From NCBI RefSeq assembly GCF_017115165.1, contig NZ_JABXKF010000190.1, forward strand, positions 1 to 44,313: a stretch of 44,313 nucleotides of DNA, read 5' to 3'. The position numbers and the translations under genes were made by a program. The notes below the pieces were generated by a model. It did not search any database, had not been told where the DNA came from, and saw only the letters and a list, made by a program, of their open reading frames with translations. The stretch is from Nostoc sp. LPT (GTDB lineage: Bacteria > Cyanobacteriota > Cyanobacteriia > Cyanobacteriales > Nostocaceae). Within the stretch, counting starts at the first letter, position 1. The number at the start of each line of letters is the position of its first letter. Below, in pieces: positions 8,422-17,745 of this stretch.

Positions 8422-10020
8422 TTAACTAACTACCGCTTCCGCTTTTTCCTCAGCTTTTTCTTTCACTAGAACATAAGGTTTTTCTGCACCTTGTACTAAA
8501 TACTCAGCTAGCTGACTTTCAATTTGATCGCGGACAATTTGGCGATACTCCAGAAAATGCTCGTTGTGGGCGCAAGCAGAAATGTAATGTTCAATAACTC
8601 CGGGGTTACGCTTGAGAATGCTGAACAAATGATGCCAGAATTTCCAGCGGGTTTCCCGTTTGATTCCTTGTCGCCAAATCACAATCAGCAACGCTTTTAC
8701 AACTACCCACTCTGGCATTTTTGCTGGGGCTTTCCAACTTGGTAAGCCCATCATCAAGAAACAGCGATAGGTGCGATCTAAGTACTGTACTGGGTCGTAT
8801 AAAGTACAGAATGCTTCAATATATTCTCTGGCAAGTTCTTCCAAGGGACGGGTGGGGAGGAAGTTCATCAATGTTGTTTGGTTGATGTTGCCATCTTGAT
8901 TTTCCCGTAATCGTCCTTCCTTTTTCAGGCGATGCCAAAGCGCAGTATTAGGTAACGCTTGTAACATGGCAAAGGTAGTTGAGGGAATTGCTGCTTGTTC
9001 AGCAAAGCGGACAATGCGATCGCCTGCACCTACTTTTTCGCCATCAAACCCAATAATAAACCCAGCCATTGGGCGCAATCCCGCTTTAGTAATGGTTTGC
9101 ACTGCCTCAGTTAGAGAACTGCGAGTATTTTGAAACTTCTTGGTCATTTGCAAACTATCCTCATCCGGCGTTTCGATTCCCAAAAACACCGCTGAGAAAC
9201 CACACTCAACCATCAACTCCAACATTTCTTGGTCTTGTGCTAAGTCAACTGAAGCTTCCGTGTCAAATCGGAAGGGATACTTATGTTCTGCCATCCAGAC
9301 TTTTAACTCTTTGAGCAACAATTTTACATTTCGCTTGTTGCCAATAAAGTTGTCATCTACCATGAACACACCCCGCCGCCAACCCAGTTCATAGAGGTAA
9401 TCTAACTCTGCTAACAGTTGGGCTGGGGCTTTGGTGCGCGGTTTGCGCCCGTAGAGAACAATAATGTCGCAAAATTCGCACTGGAAGGGACACCCGCGCG
9501 AAAACTGCACCGACATCATGTCATAAGCATTCAATTCTAATAAATCAAAGCGGGGTATTGGTGTGCTTGTCACATCAGGTTTTTCTGTGGCGCGGAAAGT
9601 CCCAGATGTGTCTCCCCTTTTTATTGCCTCAATAAACATGGGCAGCGTGATTTCCCCTTCATCCAGAATGAGAAAATCTGCGCCAACATTTTCAACTTCA
9701 TGAGGTACTGAGGTGGGGTAGGGGCCGCCAACTGCGACTAGCTTGCCACGTTTTTTTGCTTCCTGGATTTGCTCAAGTAAATCTTGTTTCTGGACAATCA
9801 TCGCAGAGAGAATTACTACATCTGCCCACGCCCATTCTGCTTCTGTTGCGGGGCGGATGTTGCGATCAACCAGCTTGAATTCCCACTCTTGGGGCAGAAT
9901 TGCGGCTACTGTTACTAAACCCAGAGGTGGTAATAAAACCTTGCGATCGACTAACTCCAAAATTTTTTCATAAGACCAAAAGGTTTTGGGAAATATTGGA
10001 TACACTAACAAGATTCGCAT
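8422..10020 (-). CDS. B12-binding-domain radical SAM protein (DUF4070 type, HpnP-like)
   Basis: The 532-residue protein has an N-terminal cobalamin-binding domain (about 1-135, ending in the VGADFLILDEGEITLP region), a radical SAM core with the cluster motif CPFQCEFC (preceded by SVQFSRG, near residue 180), the FMVDDNFIGNKRNVK segment, and a C-terminal DUF4070-like extension from about 365. Such proteins use cobalamin and S-adenosylmethionine for methylation or other radical chemistry. The start region (LLVYPIFPKTFWSYEKIL) and overall layout resemble the hopanoid C-2 methylase HpnP and its close cyanobacterial paralogues, which I cannot separate by eye. The protein ends in an EKAEEKAEAVVS tail. 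ATG at 10020 is the only sensible start. No hopanoid genes are adjacent. Confidence 0.85.
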   Translation of the reverse strand: MRILLVYPIFPKTFWSYEKILELVDRKVLLPPLGLVTVAAILPQEWEFKLVDRNIRPATEAEWAWADVVILSAMIVQKQDLLEQIQEAKKRGKLVAVGGPYPTSVPHEVENVGADFLILDEGEITLPMFIEAIKRGDTSGTFRATEKPDVTSTPIPRFDLLELNAYDMMSVQFSRGCPFQCEFCDIIVLYGRKPRTKAPAQLLAELDYLYELGWRRGVFMVDDNFIGNKRNVKLLLKELKVWMAEHKYPFRFDTEASVDLAQDQEMLELMVECGFSAVFLGIETPDEDSLQMTKKFQNTRSSLTEAVQTITKAGLRPMAGFIIGFDGEKVGAGDRIVRFAEQAAIPSTTFAMLQALPNTALWHRLKKEGRLRENQDGNINQTTLMNFLPTRPLEELAREYIEAFCTLYDPVQYLDRTYRCFLMMGLPSWKAPAKMPEWVVVKALLIVIWRQGIKRETRWKFWHHLFSILKRNPGVIEHYISACAHNEHFLEYRQIVRDQIESQLAEYLVQGAEKPYVLVKEKAEEKAEAVVS

Positions 10021-10348
10021 TTAGTATCAATCCTCACACTTTGATTGTTATCCCACTCTAACGAAAATAAAGAGTTATTGACTTTTTATTAAAGTTGTTT
10101 TATTTTACCACTGATATTTTTACCTCAAATGGGCAACTGGTACAGCACGGCGTAAATCCAGCTACCATCTCAATTAACCAGACAAGTTGCTCAGAGCAAC
10201 TAGTTAAAGGTAGCTAAACTTCCGCCACAGTCTACTAGGCTTCTTTAAAAAAACTCCCACATATATAGGAATTATTATCATTTAGCTGTATCGTGAAAAA
10301 AGAAGCAAATAAGAAAACAAGTGTAGCGTTTCCGAATAAATCAATCAG
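10021..10348. other. Divergent intergenic region with a nested inverted repeat
   Basis: This 328-bp spacer separates two divergently transcribed genes. At 10185-10201 it holds the near-perfect palindrome AGTTGCTCAGAGCAACT. This sits inside further pairing arms: AGCTACC at 10160-10166 with GGTAGCT at 10209-10215, plus TTAAC/GTTAA between them. The whole could fold as one stem of about 56 nt or serve as an operator. No U-run follows, so it does not look like an intrinsic terminator. No coding sequence is visible. Confidence 0.5.
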
Positions 10349-11065
10349 ATGATCGCACAATGGCTCTCAAAAGCTTTTGCACAAAGTTTCAGGATTCTCC
10401 TTACCGTTACATTTGTCAGTACTACATTTCCTGTGGTTGCATCTGAAGATAAGTCCAGTTCTAGTAATCAACCTAACCTTCTTCAAACTGAGATTACACA
10501 GCAGGATTTCAAAATCATTGAGCAATTAGTAGCTATTGCTGAACGCAACTCAGCCCAAGTACTGGAAACAAAAGCTGCAATGGGATTGAATGCTTTTAGC
10601 GATGTCGTAACTATCGAATTATCTCCGGCTCTAAGTACGATCTCAACATCACCCGATTCCTCATCTGAGCGCTCAAACAGCTTTTCCTTAACCCTCACAG
10701 TTGACCCGATTAAATTCATCAGTACTTTTGGGCAGCTTCCTGTTTTGCAAGCTCGTTGGAAGGAAGCTAGACAGCAAAAAAGGTTAGCTATCATCCAATA
10801 CTATGTTGCTTATCTCCATGCCCGCCAAGCTACTCTAATTGCCACCTATCAAATACAAAAATTTACTGGAGGTTCCGGCATTGCCAGCCTTTATTCCCAA
10901 GCAACTTCTTCCAAGAATGTCAATCATCTTGCTAATCCTGATTACATTGCGGCTGCAACGTCTATGTTACAAGCAAACACACGCGAACGATTGACATTGG
11001 AAGAACTGGCAGCTTGTGTCGGCTTATCTTCGCAAGAAATGACCGCTATCATTAGCAAAGAATAG
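10349..11065 (+). CDS. Secreted helical protein of unknown function
   Basis: This 238-residue protein begins with a signal peptide (hydrophobic stretch FRILLTVTFVSTTFPVVAS, cleavage likely near residue 32). The mature part has a helical segment QLVAIAERNSAQVLETKAAM, a beta-rich middle (VVTIELSPALSTI, SFSLTLTVDPI), a basic helical stretch RWKEARQQKRLAIIQYYVAYLHARQA, and a C-terminal helix RLTLEELAACVGLS. The alternation of long helices with a short strand region is faintly like TolC-type periplasmic helices, but it is half the length and lacks a recognisable barrel. I cannot assign a function. ATG at 10349 is favoured because it precedes the signal peptide. Its 3' end is 8 bp from the end of the convergent SDR gene. 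Confidence 0.65.
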   Translation: MIAQWLSKAFAQSFRILLTVTFVSTTFPVVASEDKSSSSNQPNLLQTEITQQDFKIIEQLVAIAERNSAQVLETKAAMGLNAFSDVVTIELSPALSTISTSPDSSSERSNSFSLTLTVDPIKFISTFGQLPVLQARWKEARQQKRLAIIQYYVAYLHARQATLIATYQIQKFTGGSGIASLYSQATSSKNVNHLANPDYIAAATSMLQANTRERLTLEELAACVGLSSQEMTAIISKE

Positions 11066-11073
11066 ATATTTGA

Positions 11074-12027
11074 TCATGCACGTTTAACGCCACTAATTTT
11101 TAAAACATCAGTCATGGTTGCACAATAATTTGGCAAGCCGAAACTATCGGGATTGATGAATTTTTCGTATGTAAAATGCCGATAGTTCATGCAAAATCGA
11201 TCCCAAGCGGCCATCCGAATGCGAAACAGAACAATAATCAAATTAGCCAATGCTATAGATATGGGGATGCGAAAGTAAATCTTTTTGCCCAGATAAGCGC
11301 AAACTTCTTTCACTGCTTGATTAGCAGTTAACGGTGCTTGACCTAAAACAAGCCGACGTGGTTGATCGCTTTCGGGAGGATGATTAATTAAATATCGCAC
11401 GACAGTGGCAATATCTTGTCCGTGGATAAAGTGAAAACTGCCATCTGCTTCCAAAAAGCGAATCAAATTAATATATTTCGTCACTTCTGGAATGCCAGAT
11501 GTGAGGTGAGAATAGGGTTTATTGGCATCACCACCCAATACTAAAGTCGGAAATACTGTGGTAATTTTAGGTGCGATCGCTAATTTTTCTTTTTTCTCTA
11601 AGCACTCATATTTAGAACGGATGTAATCTGTCCCAATTTCCCCAGCTTCTTTTAATGGTTGATTGTAGCGATCCAAAACGCTAGCTGTCGAAAAATAAAT
11701 CACCTGTTGGCAACGTTCTGGATCTAGCAGTTCGAGCAACTCTATAGTCTTGACGACATTAATATCAAATGTCTCATCACCACCCCAAGCTGTGGCTGTG
11801 AGTACCGCCGTATCAATTGTGGATAGCAAATCGGCAAACTGGCGAATATTTTGCATATCACCTTGTAAAATGTTGATGCCTGAACGTACCTTGGTATCAA
11901 CTTGCAGTTTGCTTGGGTTCCTAACGAGTAGATACAGTTCACAATCTGTTTCTTTAATTAAGGCTTCTGTTAAATAATGACCTACACAACCACTTGCACC
12001 AGTCACTAAAATCCGTTTCTGGTTCAT
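11074..12027 (-). CDS. NAD-dependent epimerase/dehydratase (extended SDR)
   Basis: The 317-residue protein has the nucleotide-binding TGASGCVGHYLTEAL motif at residues 9-23 (TGxxGxxG), a DxQ-like acidic position in LQGDMQN, and an active-site YIRSK (a Y-x3-K pair) with an upstream STAS serine, as in extended short-chain dehydrogenases. Substrate is unknown; sugar-nucleotide or flavonoid-type reductases share this layout. It is downstream of hemE on the same strand, separated by about 180 bp of repetitive spacer, so co-transcription is possible but not shown. ATG at 12027 sits immediately before the Rossmann fold and is the natural start. Confidence 0.85.
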   Translation of the reverse strand: MNQKRILVTGASGCVGHYLTEALIKETDCELYLLVRNPSKLQVDTKVRSGINILQGDMQNIRQFADLLSTIDTAVLTATAWGGDETFDINVVKTIELLELLDPERCQQVIYFSTASVLDRYNQPLKEAGEIGTDYIRSKYECLEKKEKLAIAPKITTVFPTLVLGGDANKPYSHLTSGIPEVTKYINLIRFLEADGSFHFIHGQDIATVVRYLINHPPESDQPRRLVLGQAPLTANQAVKEVCAYLGKKIYFRIPISIALANLIIVLFRIRMAAWDRFCMNYRHFTYEKFINPDSFGLPNYCATMTDVLKISGVKRA

Positions 12028-12045
12028 AAAGAATTTTTCAAAATT

Positions 12046-12222
12046 TAGGAGTTAAAAGTGAAGAATTAAAAATAAAGTTAAAAGTTCCGAATCAGGAGTT
12101 AAAAATAAAGTTATGAGTTAGAAGCGAGGAGTTAAAAATAACTCTGCACCTCACAACTAATAACTTCATAACTCGTAACTCCTAACTCTTAACTCATAAC
12201 CCATAACTCCTAACCCTTAACT
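12046..12222. repeat. Heptamer-style short tandem repeats (TAACTCC/GGAGTTA)
   Basis: The spacer between hemE and the SDR gene is built from diverged copies of AGTTAAAA/GGAGTTA in its left part and of the complementary TAACTCC/CATAACTC in its right part, so the transcript can fold back on itself. Its right end runs into the last codons of hemE. This is the short tandemly repeated repetitive sequence type known from heterocystous cyanobacteria. Confidence 0.7.
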
Positions 12223-13271
12223 CCTGCAAGATTCAATTCTTTTGCAGTTTCAAAGAAGAAAGCGACATTTTCTTCGGGAGTTTCTGGTAAGACACCGTGA
12301 CCGAGATTGAGAATATGACCCCAATTGCCGGCTTTGCGAACGGTATCGAGAATGCGATCGCGGATAAACTGTTTAGAGCCGAATAGCACGCCTGGATCAA
12401 GATTTCCTTGAACTTTCACTTGCTTACCCAATCTGGCTCTTGCGTCTGCCATATCTACAGCCCAGTCTACACTGACAATATCAGCACCAGATTGTCCCAT
12501 TCTTTCCAACACACCTGCACTACCGCTAACTAGCAAAATCAAAGGTGTATCGGGATGGGTTTGCTTGACTTGCTGGAAAACTCTCTGCTGATAGGGGAGA
12601 GCAAAGGTATCATAATCTTGAGGACTCAATTGACCCGCCCAAGAATCGAACATTTGCACAACTTGAGCGCCAGAGTCAATTTGGTAGCGGGCATAGATGG
12701 CGATCGCATCTGCTAATTTAGCTAACAGTTGATGCAATATCGTCGGATCTGAAAATGCCAGATTTTTGATAATGGAGTAGGTTTTAGAACCTTTTCCCTC
12801 AACTGCATAAGCTGCTAATGTCCACGGCGCACCCACAAAGCCCAACACCGTTGATTTATCGCCTACTTCCGAACGCAGCGCTTGCAAAATTGTTTTGATA
12901 AATGGTAGAGCTGCTTCTGGTTCTAAAGGATGCAGAGCATCGATTTGTTCTTGAGTGCGGAGGGGCGAATGAATGATTGGCCCTTTACCTTCGGCAATAT
13001 CCATGTCAATGCCCAAACCAGGTAATGGGGTGACAATATCAGAAAACAAAATTACTCCGTCTGGTTGGAAAGCTCTCCACGGTTGCAAGGAAACTTCAAT
13101 TGCTACTTCTGGAATTTCCGAGCGATCGCGAAACGAAGGATACTTCTCTCTTAAGTCTCGATATGCTTTCATATATCGTCCCGCTTGTCGCATCATCCAT
13201 ACAGGGGGACGATCTACTACTTCACCACGAGCAGCCCGTAAGAGATGAGGAGTTGTTAAAGAAACACCCAT
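12210..13271 (-). CDS. hemE: Uroporphyrinogen decarboxylase
   Basis: The 353-residue enzyme decarboxylates the four acetate side chains of uroporphyrinogen III to coproporphyrinogen III in heme and chlorophyll synthesis. Diagnostic features are PPVWMMRQAGRYM (residues about 22-34, with the substrate-binding Arg residues), the ILFSDIVTPLPGLGIDM segment with its catalytic-site Asp, the GFVGAPWTLAAYAVEG signature, and GNLDPG and NLGHGVLPETPEENV near the C-terminus. Length is normal for the family. ATG at 13271 is the expected start. The last codons lie in a short-repeat-rich region, but the frame is intact. Confidence 0.97.
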   Translation of the reverse strand: MGVSLTTPHLLRAARGEVVDRPPVWMMRQAGRYMKAYRDLREKYPSFRDRSEIPEVAIEVSLQPWRAFQPDGVILFSDIVTPLPGLGIDMDIAEGKGPIIHSPLRTQEQIDALHPLEPEAALPFIKTILQALRSEVGDKSTVLGFVGAPWTLAAYAVEGKGSKTYSIIKNLAFSDPTILHQLLAKLADAIAIYARYQIDSGAQVVQMFDSWAGQLSPQDYDTFALPYQQRVFQQVKQTHPDTPLILLVSGSAGVLERMGQSGADIVSVDWAVDMADARARLGKQVKVQGNLDPGVLFGSKQFIRDRILDTVRKAGNWGHILNLGHGVLPETPEENVAFFFETAKELNLAGVKG

Positions 13272-13634
13272 TTATTACTTCATCCTATTTATGCCACTGT
13301 TTAGCTTATCATTCTGGGATTACGCTTTTCCAGCACGTTGTTAAGAAAAGGTGAGTAGCAAGGCATAAAGTAATATTATTTTATAATATTTTGATTATTG
13401 GATATAAGCGCTCGGTTGGCTTGACTACAGTAATTAATGCCACTAAGTGCCACAAATTATTCTTTTTTTAGCTTATCCGATGAAATCATCGCTTTGAGTC
13501 CCACGTAGAAATGCACCTCTGACTTATACATCAAGGGAACGCATCAGGAAAACTGCATGATAAATAACAAATGTGTCTCTACGCTTGACGTAGAGACACA
13601 TCCTTAAGGGTTTTCAATCGGTATCGCGATCAAT
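13272..13634. other. Intergenic region upstream of hemE, with a strong hairpin
   Basis: No coding sequence is seen in these 363 bp. A perfect 13-bp inverted repeat, ATGTGTCTCTACG (13571-13583) with its complement at 13589-13601 and a 5-nt loop, stands about 33 bp after the stop of the PEP-CTERM gene. It is either that gene's transcription end or an interspersed repeat. The hemE promoter should lie in 13272-13450, which is AT-rich, but no -10/-35 pair stands out. Confidence 0.55.
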
Positions 13635-14336
13635 TTATCCTTTCACTGTCGCTTTATGTTGTGAGCGTTTGAAAAGTGAAGTCATACCACAAGCACCTAT
13701 TGCTAACACACCTAACATCGCACTAGGTTCGGGAACGCTCTCGGCTAGTCTATAAGCGTGGTTATCTGTTTCAAAAGCAATACCATTTGAGCGCATCACA
13801 ACTCGGTCAAATGTTTCTCCTGTATCAGCTACAAGATTGACAAACATATTAGCTTGAGAGCTAGTCCAACTACCATCAGCTATAGCAGTTGGCACATCTG
13901 CACCACTAAAACTCTTTAACAACTGATTGCCTTTGTAAATGTCAACAAAGTTGTAACTATCCAATGAGCCTGCATAAAAACCGAAGTAATTAACAGCTTT
14001 TTTGAAGTTAATATTAACAAAACCACTGTCACCTGCAACATTACTACCTGATGGAGAAATTGTTAGATATTTGGTGTTATCCCCAGAAGGTGAGGCGTAT
14101 TGACCAGATACACTACCTTGAACAATGTTAGAAGTAATATTAGAGTAAGTAACAAATCCATTAGGATCGTTTGCTGTGCCATCGTCAAAGGTGACAGTTT
14201 TGGCATCAGCGTAGCTAGAAAACGGGCCACTGTTGACTTGCATCGTCACAGCACTAGCTGGATTTGCACTCATGATCGCAATAGTTGTTCCGATTAAAGC
14301 CAATGATAATTTTTGCAGCATTCTAGTAATAAACAT
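13635..14336 (-). CDS. PEP-CTERM sorting-domain protein
   Basis: This secreted protein of about 233 residues has an N-terminal signal peptide (LSLALIGTTIAIMSANPASA) and a C-terminal sorting signal: SVPEPSAMLG, then a hydrophobic helix and the basic tail FKRSQHK. PEP-CTERM proteins are exported and processed by an exosortase/archaeosortase-type enzyme, usually linked with surface polysaccharide. The middle is a beta-rich, glycine/serine-rich domain with GFYAGSLDSYNFVDIY and FDRVVMRSNG, like carbohydrate-binding-type folds. The first ATG is at 14336; a GTG at 14348 is possible and an internal ATG at 14321 also begins just before the signal peptide. No exosortase gene is in the window. Confidence 0.85.
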   Translation of the reverse strand: MFITRMLQKLSLALIGTTIAIMSANPASAVTMQVNSGPFSSYADAKTVTFDDGTANDPNGFVTYSNITSNIVQGSVSGQYASPSGDNTKYLTISPSGSNVAGDSGFVNINFKKAVNYFGFYAGSLDSYNFVDIYKGNQLLKSFSGADVPTAIADGSWTSSQANMFVNLVADTGETFDRVVMRSNGIAFETDNHAYRLAESVPEPSAMLGVLAIGACGMTSLFKRSQHKATVKG

Positions 14337-14979
14337 TGAAGAACACAAAGAGAATTAGGACTGAACTTTTCTTTAAACTTAGCTATGAAAAACTGGTTTT
14401 ATTATTCCAAAAACCTAGAAAAAAAATTGCAAAGATTATTTTTTCTATATGACTGTTGTTGGATATCACAAGCTTAAAGATGTAAGTGTGTCTTCATACT
14501 TTGTAATCCTATTTTGACTTTTATAAGTGACAAAAGATACGGTGTATATACTAAAATGTTTTTAAAGATTAAGTGAAGGTTATTGCGCAATTGTAGTGGG
14601 CAGAACAAACATATCTAAATTACTCTTGATCGCAACCAAAATTAAGAATCAACAAAAAATCACCATTTCTGGTTTGGTTTAGTTTCCAAGACTCAAAGCG
14701 ATGTCTACGATGGACTACCTCTAAATCTTTAAGAATAAAGATAAATTAATGAGATTAATTCCGGCTCTATTGACAATAGACTGCTATTATTGACATAGTA
14801 TCCTCGCCTTGGGCAAGTGGCGAGTGGCGAGTGGGGAATGGAAAATAGGGACTGGTGATTGAGAAATAGGGTAAAACAAGAATCAATATTTAATTGAGAA
14901 TTGGGCATTGGGCATTAGTTATTCTCCCTCTGCTCCCTATCTCCGTAATTTCCCTATTCCCTCACTCCTCTAACTTCTT
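14337..14979. other. Large spacer with direct and inverted short repeats
   Basis: No credible gene is found in this 640-bp divergent spacer. At about 14812-14870 there are GGCGAGTGG/GGGAATGG direct repeats, and at 14900-14970 there are GGGCATT copies followed by the complementary-type stretch TCCCTATTCCCTCACTCC. A transcript across both could pair. Two TTGACA hexamers occur near 14769 and 14788, but neither has a well-spaced -10. Confidence 0.5.
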
Positions 14980-15717
14980 ATGCAAACTGACTCTAACAGT
15001 CCTGATAATCTTGCATCTGCTAATAATGAGCCTAATCCAAGAAAGTATTTGATTCCGCGATCGCAGCGACAGAGGTTCTTTGTTCAGTTTACCTTAATGA
15101 CCCTCATCGGATGGGTTGTGGGTGGCGTTGCTAGTATCGCTTTAGAGAAAATAGTTCTCCAAAGTCTCTCACCTAACGTTGCTATCCAACCACAAGCATG
15201 GAGCATTTTGGTTAGAAGTCTCAGTAACGTTGTATTTGCCGTGATTTTCGCCGCCGATCAAGCCCTTGTTATTTACCGATATTTACTGAGTTGGCAGTGG
15301 CTATTTGCTACTAGTGTAGGTTGGCTGATTGCCAATGGTGTTTCTACAGCCTGGATTAACTACATTTCAACCATTGCCTCATCATCTTCTGAAGATACTT
15401 TGATTTTTGGATTTTTGTCTGCGATCGCATATATAATCTCTGGAATTTGGCTAGGGATTTGCCAATGGCTGGTATTGAGGCGATATACAGCAGACATTTG
15501 GTGGTGGAATTTTTTACCCTCAATTTCTTTCTTCTGGATCACTATTTTGGTTTGGTTGCTTTTTCTTATGCAAAATTTGATTCCAGAAACTTACCGTACT
15601 CCCATACTATATTGGAGTGGACAAGGATTGACAGCAGTTATTTTGGGAGCCATACCAGCAATTGGTTTGTGTACATTGAAAAGAAATTTACATTCCAAAA
15701 CTGGAGTCTCTTCCTGA
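14980..15717 (+). CDS. Integral membrane protein of unknown function
   Basis: The 245-residue protein has a polar N-terminus (about 1-32, ending in basic RSQRQR) followed by about six hydrophobic segments: near 35-57, 80-100, 108-128, 140-165, 178-198 and 215-236. It is rich in Trp and Ile. No catalytic motif or known family signature is visible. ATG at 14980 is followed by an uncharged, Asn/Ser-rich leader. The next gene, on the same strand, begins 33 bp after its stop, so the two may be co-transcribed. Confidence 0.7.
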   Translation: MQTDSNSPDNLASANNEPNPRKYLIPRSQRQRFFVQFTLMTLIGWVVGGVASIALEKIVLQSLSPNVAIQPQAWSILVRSLSNVVFAVIFAADQALVIYRYLLSWQWLFATSVGWLIANGVSTAWINYISTIASSSSEDTLIFGFLSAIAYIISGIWLGICQWLVLRRYTADIWWWNFLPSISFFWITILVWLLFLMQNLIPETYRTPILYWSGQGLTAVILGAIPAIGLCTLKRNLHSKTGVSS

Positions 15718-15750
15718 CTTTTATCGATATATTCTATAACCTTAATATTT

Positions 15751-16374
15751 ATGACTCGCCCGCGCATTCTTCAACTTGGTCAAAGTTATACATTTAATAA
15801 GTATTTTGAATTACCCTATGCCCCAGCAGATATCTTGGCGGAACTGGGATGTAGTTACGAACGCGCATCGCTACAACTACCACAATATTCAGGTGTAATT
15901 GACTATTTAGAGTTTTTACAGCGTTACTTACGGCGCAATATCATGTGCGTAAATACTATCAGTGAAGCTGCAAAACGTGAAGTTTTAATTGCTCCTATTT
16001 TGTTGGAAATTTGCGACCAAACGCAAACTCAACTAAACATTGAGTACCCCATTAATGTTAGCGAACAACTCAAAGGAAGTTTTGATTACTATATTTCATC
16101 TTCCAATTCACTATTAGTAGTTGAAGCCAAGCAATCTGATTTAAGTCGGGGGTTTACTCAACTGGCAATTGAATTGATAGCACTCGACCAATGGACAGAT
16201 TCTCAAACCCCAACTTTGTATGGTGCTGTAACAAATGGTGAAGATTGGCGATTTGGAATATTTTATCGGCAAGATAAACGGGTCATGCAAGATATTAAAC
16301 TTTATCGCGTTCCAGAAGGTTTGGAAGAATTAGTGCGAGTACTTGTAGGAATTCTTACCAATGCTAATAGTTAA
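15751..16374 (+). CDS. PD-(D/E)XK-like nuclease-fold protein
   Basis: The 207-residue protein shows a likely restriction-endonuclease-type core near its centre: LKGSFDYYI (Asp) followed by LLVVEAKQ (the E-x-K pair) and then a helix GFTQLAIELIALDQW. This is the arrangement of PD-(D/E)XK enzymes and of the type I R-subunit N-domain-like proteins common in cyanobacteria. No helicase or methylase partner is adjacent, and many such cyanobacterial proteins have no proven activity, so a nuclease role is inference. The start ATG at 15751 is 33 bp after the preceding membrane-protein gene. It converges on the ABC-transporter binding protein. Confidence 0.65.
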   Translation: MTRPRILQLGQSYTFNKYFELPYAPADILAELGCSYERASLQLPQYSGVIDYLEFLQRYLRRNIMCVNTISEAAKREVLIAPILLEICDQTQTQLNIEYPINVSEQLKGSFDYYISSSNSLLVVEAKQSDLSRGFTQLAIELIALDQWTDSQTPTLYGAVTNGEDWRFGIFYRQDKRVMQDIKLYRVPEGLEELVRVLVGILTNANS

Positions 16375-16407
16375 TTATGTACTCAAGCTTGAGCTACCCA
16401 GTCCCAT

Positions 16408-17727
16408 TTAATTGCTATCCCAAATGGTTTCTAAACGCTCTTGTGCTATCTTAAGAGCTTTTTCGGGAGACTCACCCAGCAATGTCGCCTCGATAGCTCG
16501 ACCAAGACTGTCAGAAAGACGGCTATATCCAGCAATAATCGGTCGAGCGCCAGCCAGAGGAATTTGTTCCATAAACACTTTTAACCAAGGTTTTTGCTTG
16601 ATGAATTGCTGATAAGCTTCACTTTGAGCAGCTTTAAGATTAACTGGTAAAAAACCGGTGCCGATACTCCATTCTTTTTGGAATTCTTCACTCAAAACAT
16701 ATTCTAAAAATTTGAGTGCGGCTTGCTCTCTGACTGGTGTAGTCTTCATTACATACAGATTTCCGCCACCTGTCACCGTAGCTTGACTAACATTTGCAGG
16801 TATGGGAAATGCGTCGTAATCAACTTTAGATTTAGTGATATAACTCCAAGGGCCTGTAATTTGCATAGCAACGCGACCCGCTATAAAAGCATCCTCTTCA
16901 TAACCCCGCTCTGGAGAAGAAAGCATGGCTGAACCATCTTTTAATAGCTCTTGCCAGAATTGTAAGGCTTTCAGCGCTCCAGCATTTGTTAAATCTGGTC
17001 GGTTGTTTGTCAGTACTTCTCCTCCAGCGCTCAGTAAAAAAGAAAACCAGCTAAAAACAGTCCATTCTCCCTTCCCTAAAGGCAGTGTAATTCCGTACTG
17101 CTCTGGTCGGTTGTCGCCATTGCGGTCTATGGTTAATTTTTTGGCAACTTCCCTCAATTCTTCCCAAGTCTTGGGCATTTGCGTAATTCCCGCACCTTGG
17201 AAAAGCTTAGGCCTATAAAAAATGCCTATATTGCTTGTGTACAACGGGGCTGACCAAAGATGACCATCTAATTGCAATTCCTCAAGTAGGTTAGCGCTGA
17301 TTTCTGACTTTATGGGTAATTTGTCCAACCAATCTTCTAAAGGTATAACTGCCCTTAAATCTACCAACTGACCTGTAATTTGCGGGTAGAATGCCAAGAT
17401 ATCTGGAGGCGCATTACCCACAACCGCAGTTAATATTTTTGGCAATTGGGGTTGAGCTAAAAAGATAGATTCTACCTTGATATCAGGATGAGTCTGATTA
17501 AATTGGTCTACCAGTTTTTCAAACACATCTCGATTTGCAGGGGGATTGATTGCTTGCCACAAGGTTAAATGAATTACTCCATCATCCCTCTGTGCTATTC
17601 CCTGACAACCAGATAACAATATAAGAAACGAACTTAGAACAATCCCTAAAAGTAACATTTGCCAAACAGAAGTAATGAGCCGACGAGAATAATGGCTTAT
17701 TTGGGATAAAAAAAGGATAATCTTCAT
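16408..17727 (-). CDS. ABC transporter sugar-binding lipoprotein (family 1 extracellular solute-binding)
   Basis: The 439-residue protein has an N-terminal hydrophobic stretch ending in the lipobox LLSGC, so it is probably a lipoprotein tethered outside the inner membrane. The mature part has family 1 solute-binding features: LTLWQAINPP, VDQFNQTHPDIKVESIF, PDILAFYP, NIGIFYRPKLF, PKTWEELREVAKKL, AGRVAMQITGPWSY and an LKFLEYVLSEEFQKEWS segment. Ligand is probably an oligosaccharide or sugar. No permease or ATPase gene lies beside it. A glycosyltransferase gene ends 18 bp upstream on the same strand, suggesting a two-gene operon. Confidence 0.9.
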   Translation of the reverse strand: MKIILFLSQISHYSRRLITSVWQMLLLGIVLSSFLILLSGCQGIAQRDDGVIHLTLWQAINPPANRDVFEKLVDQFNQTHPDIKVESIFLAQPQLPKILTAVVGNAPPDILAFYPQITGQLVDLRAVIPLEDWLDKLPIKSEISANLLEELQLDGHLWSAPLYTSNIGIFYRPKLFQGAGITQMPKTWEELREVAKKLTIDRNGDNRPEQYGITLPLGKGEWTVFSWFSFLLSAGGEVLTNNRPDLTNAGALKALQFWQELLKDGSAMLSSPERGYEEDAFIAGRVAMQITGPWSYITKSKVDYDAFPIPANVSQATVTGGGNLYVMKTTPVREQAALKFLEYVLSEEFQKEWSIGTGFLPVNLKAAQSEAYQQFIKQKPWLKVFMEQIPLAGARPIIAGYSRLSDSLGRAIEATLLGESPEKALKIAQERLETIWDSN

Positions 17728-17745
17728 GCCAGGTAGTTAATCTGA

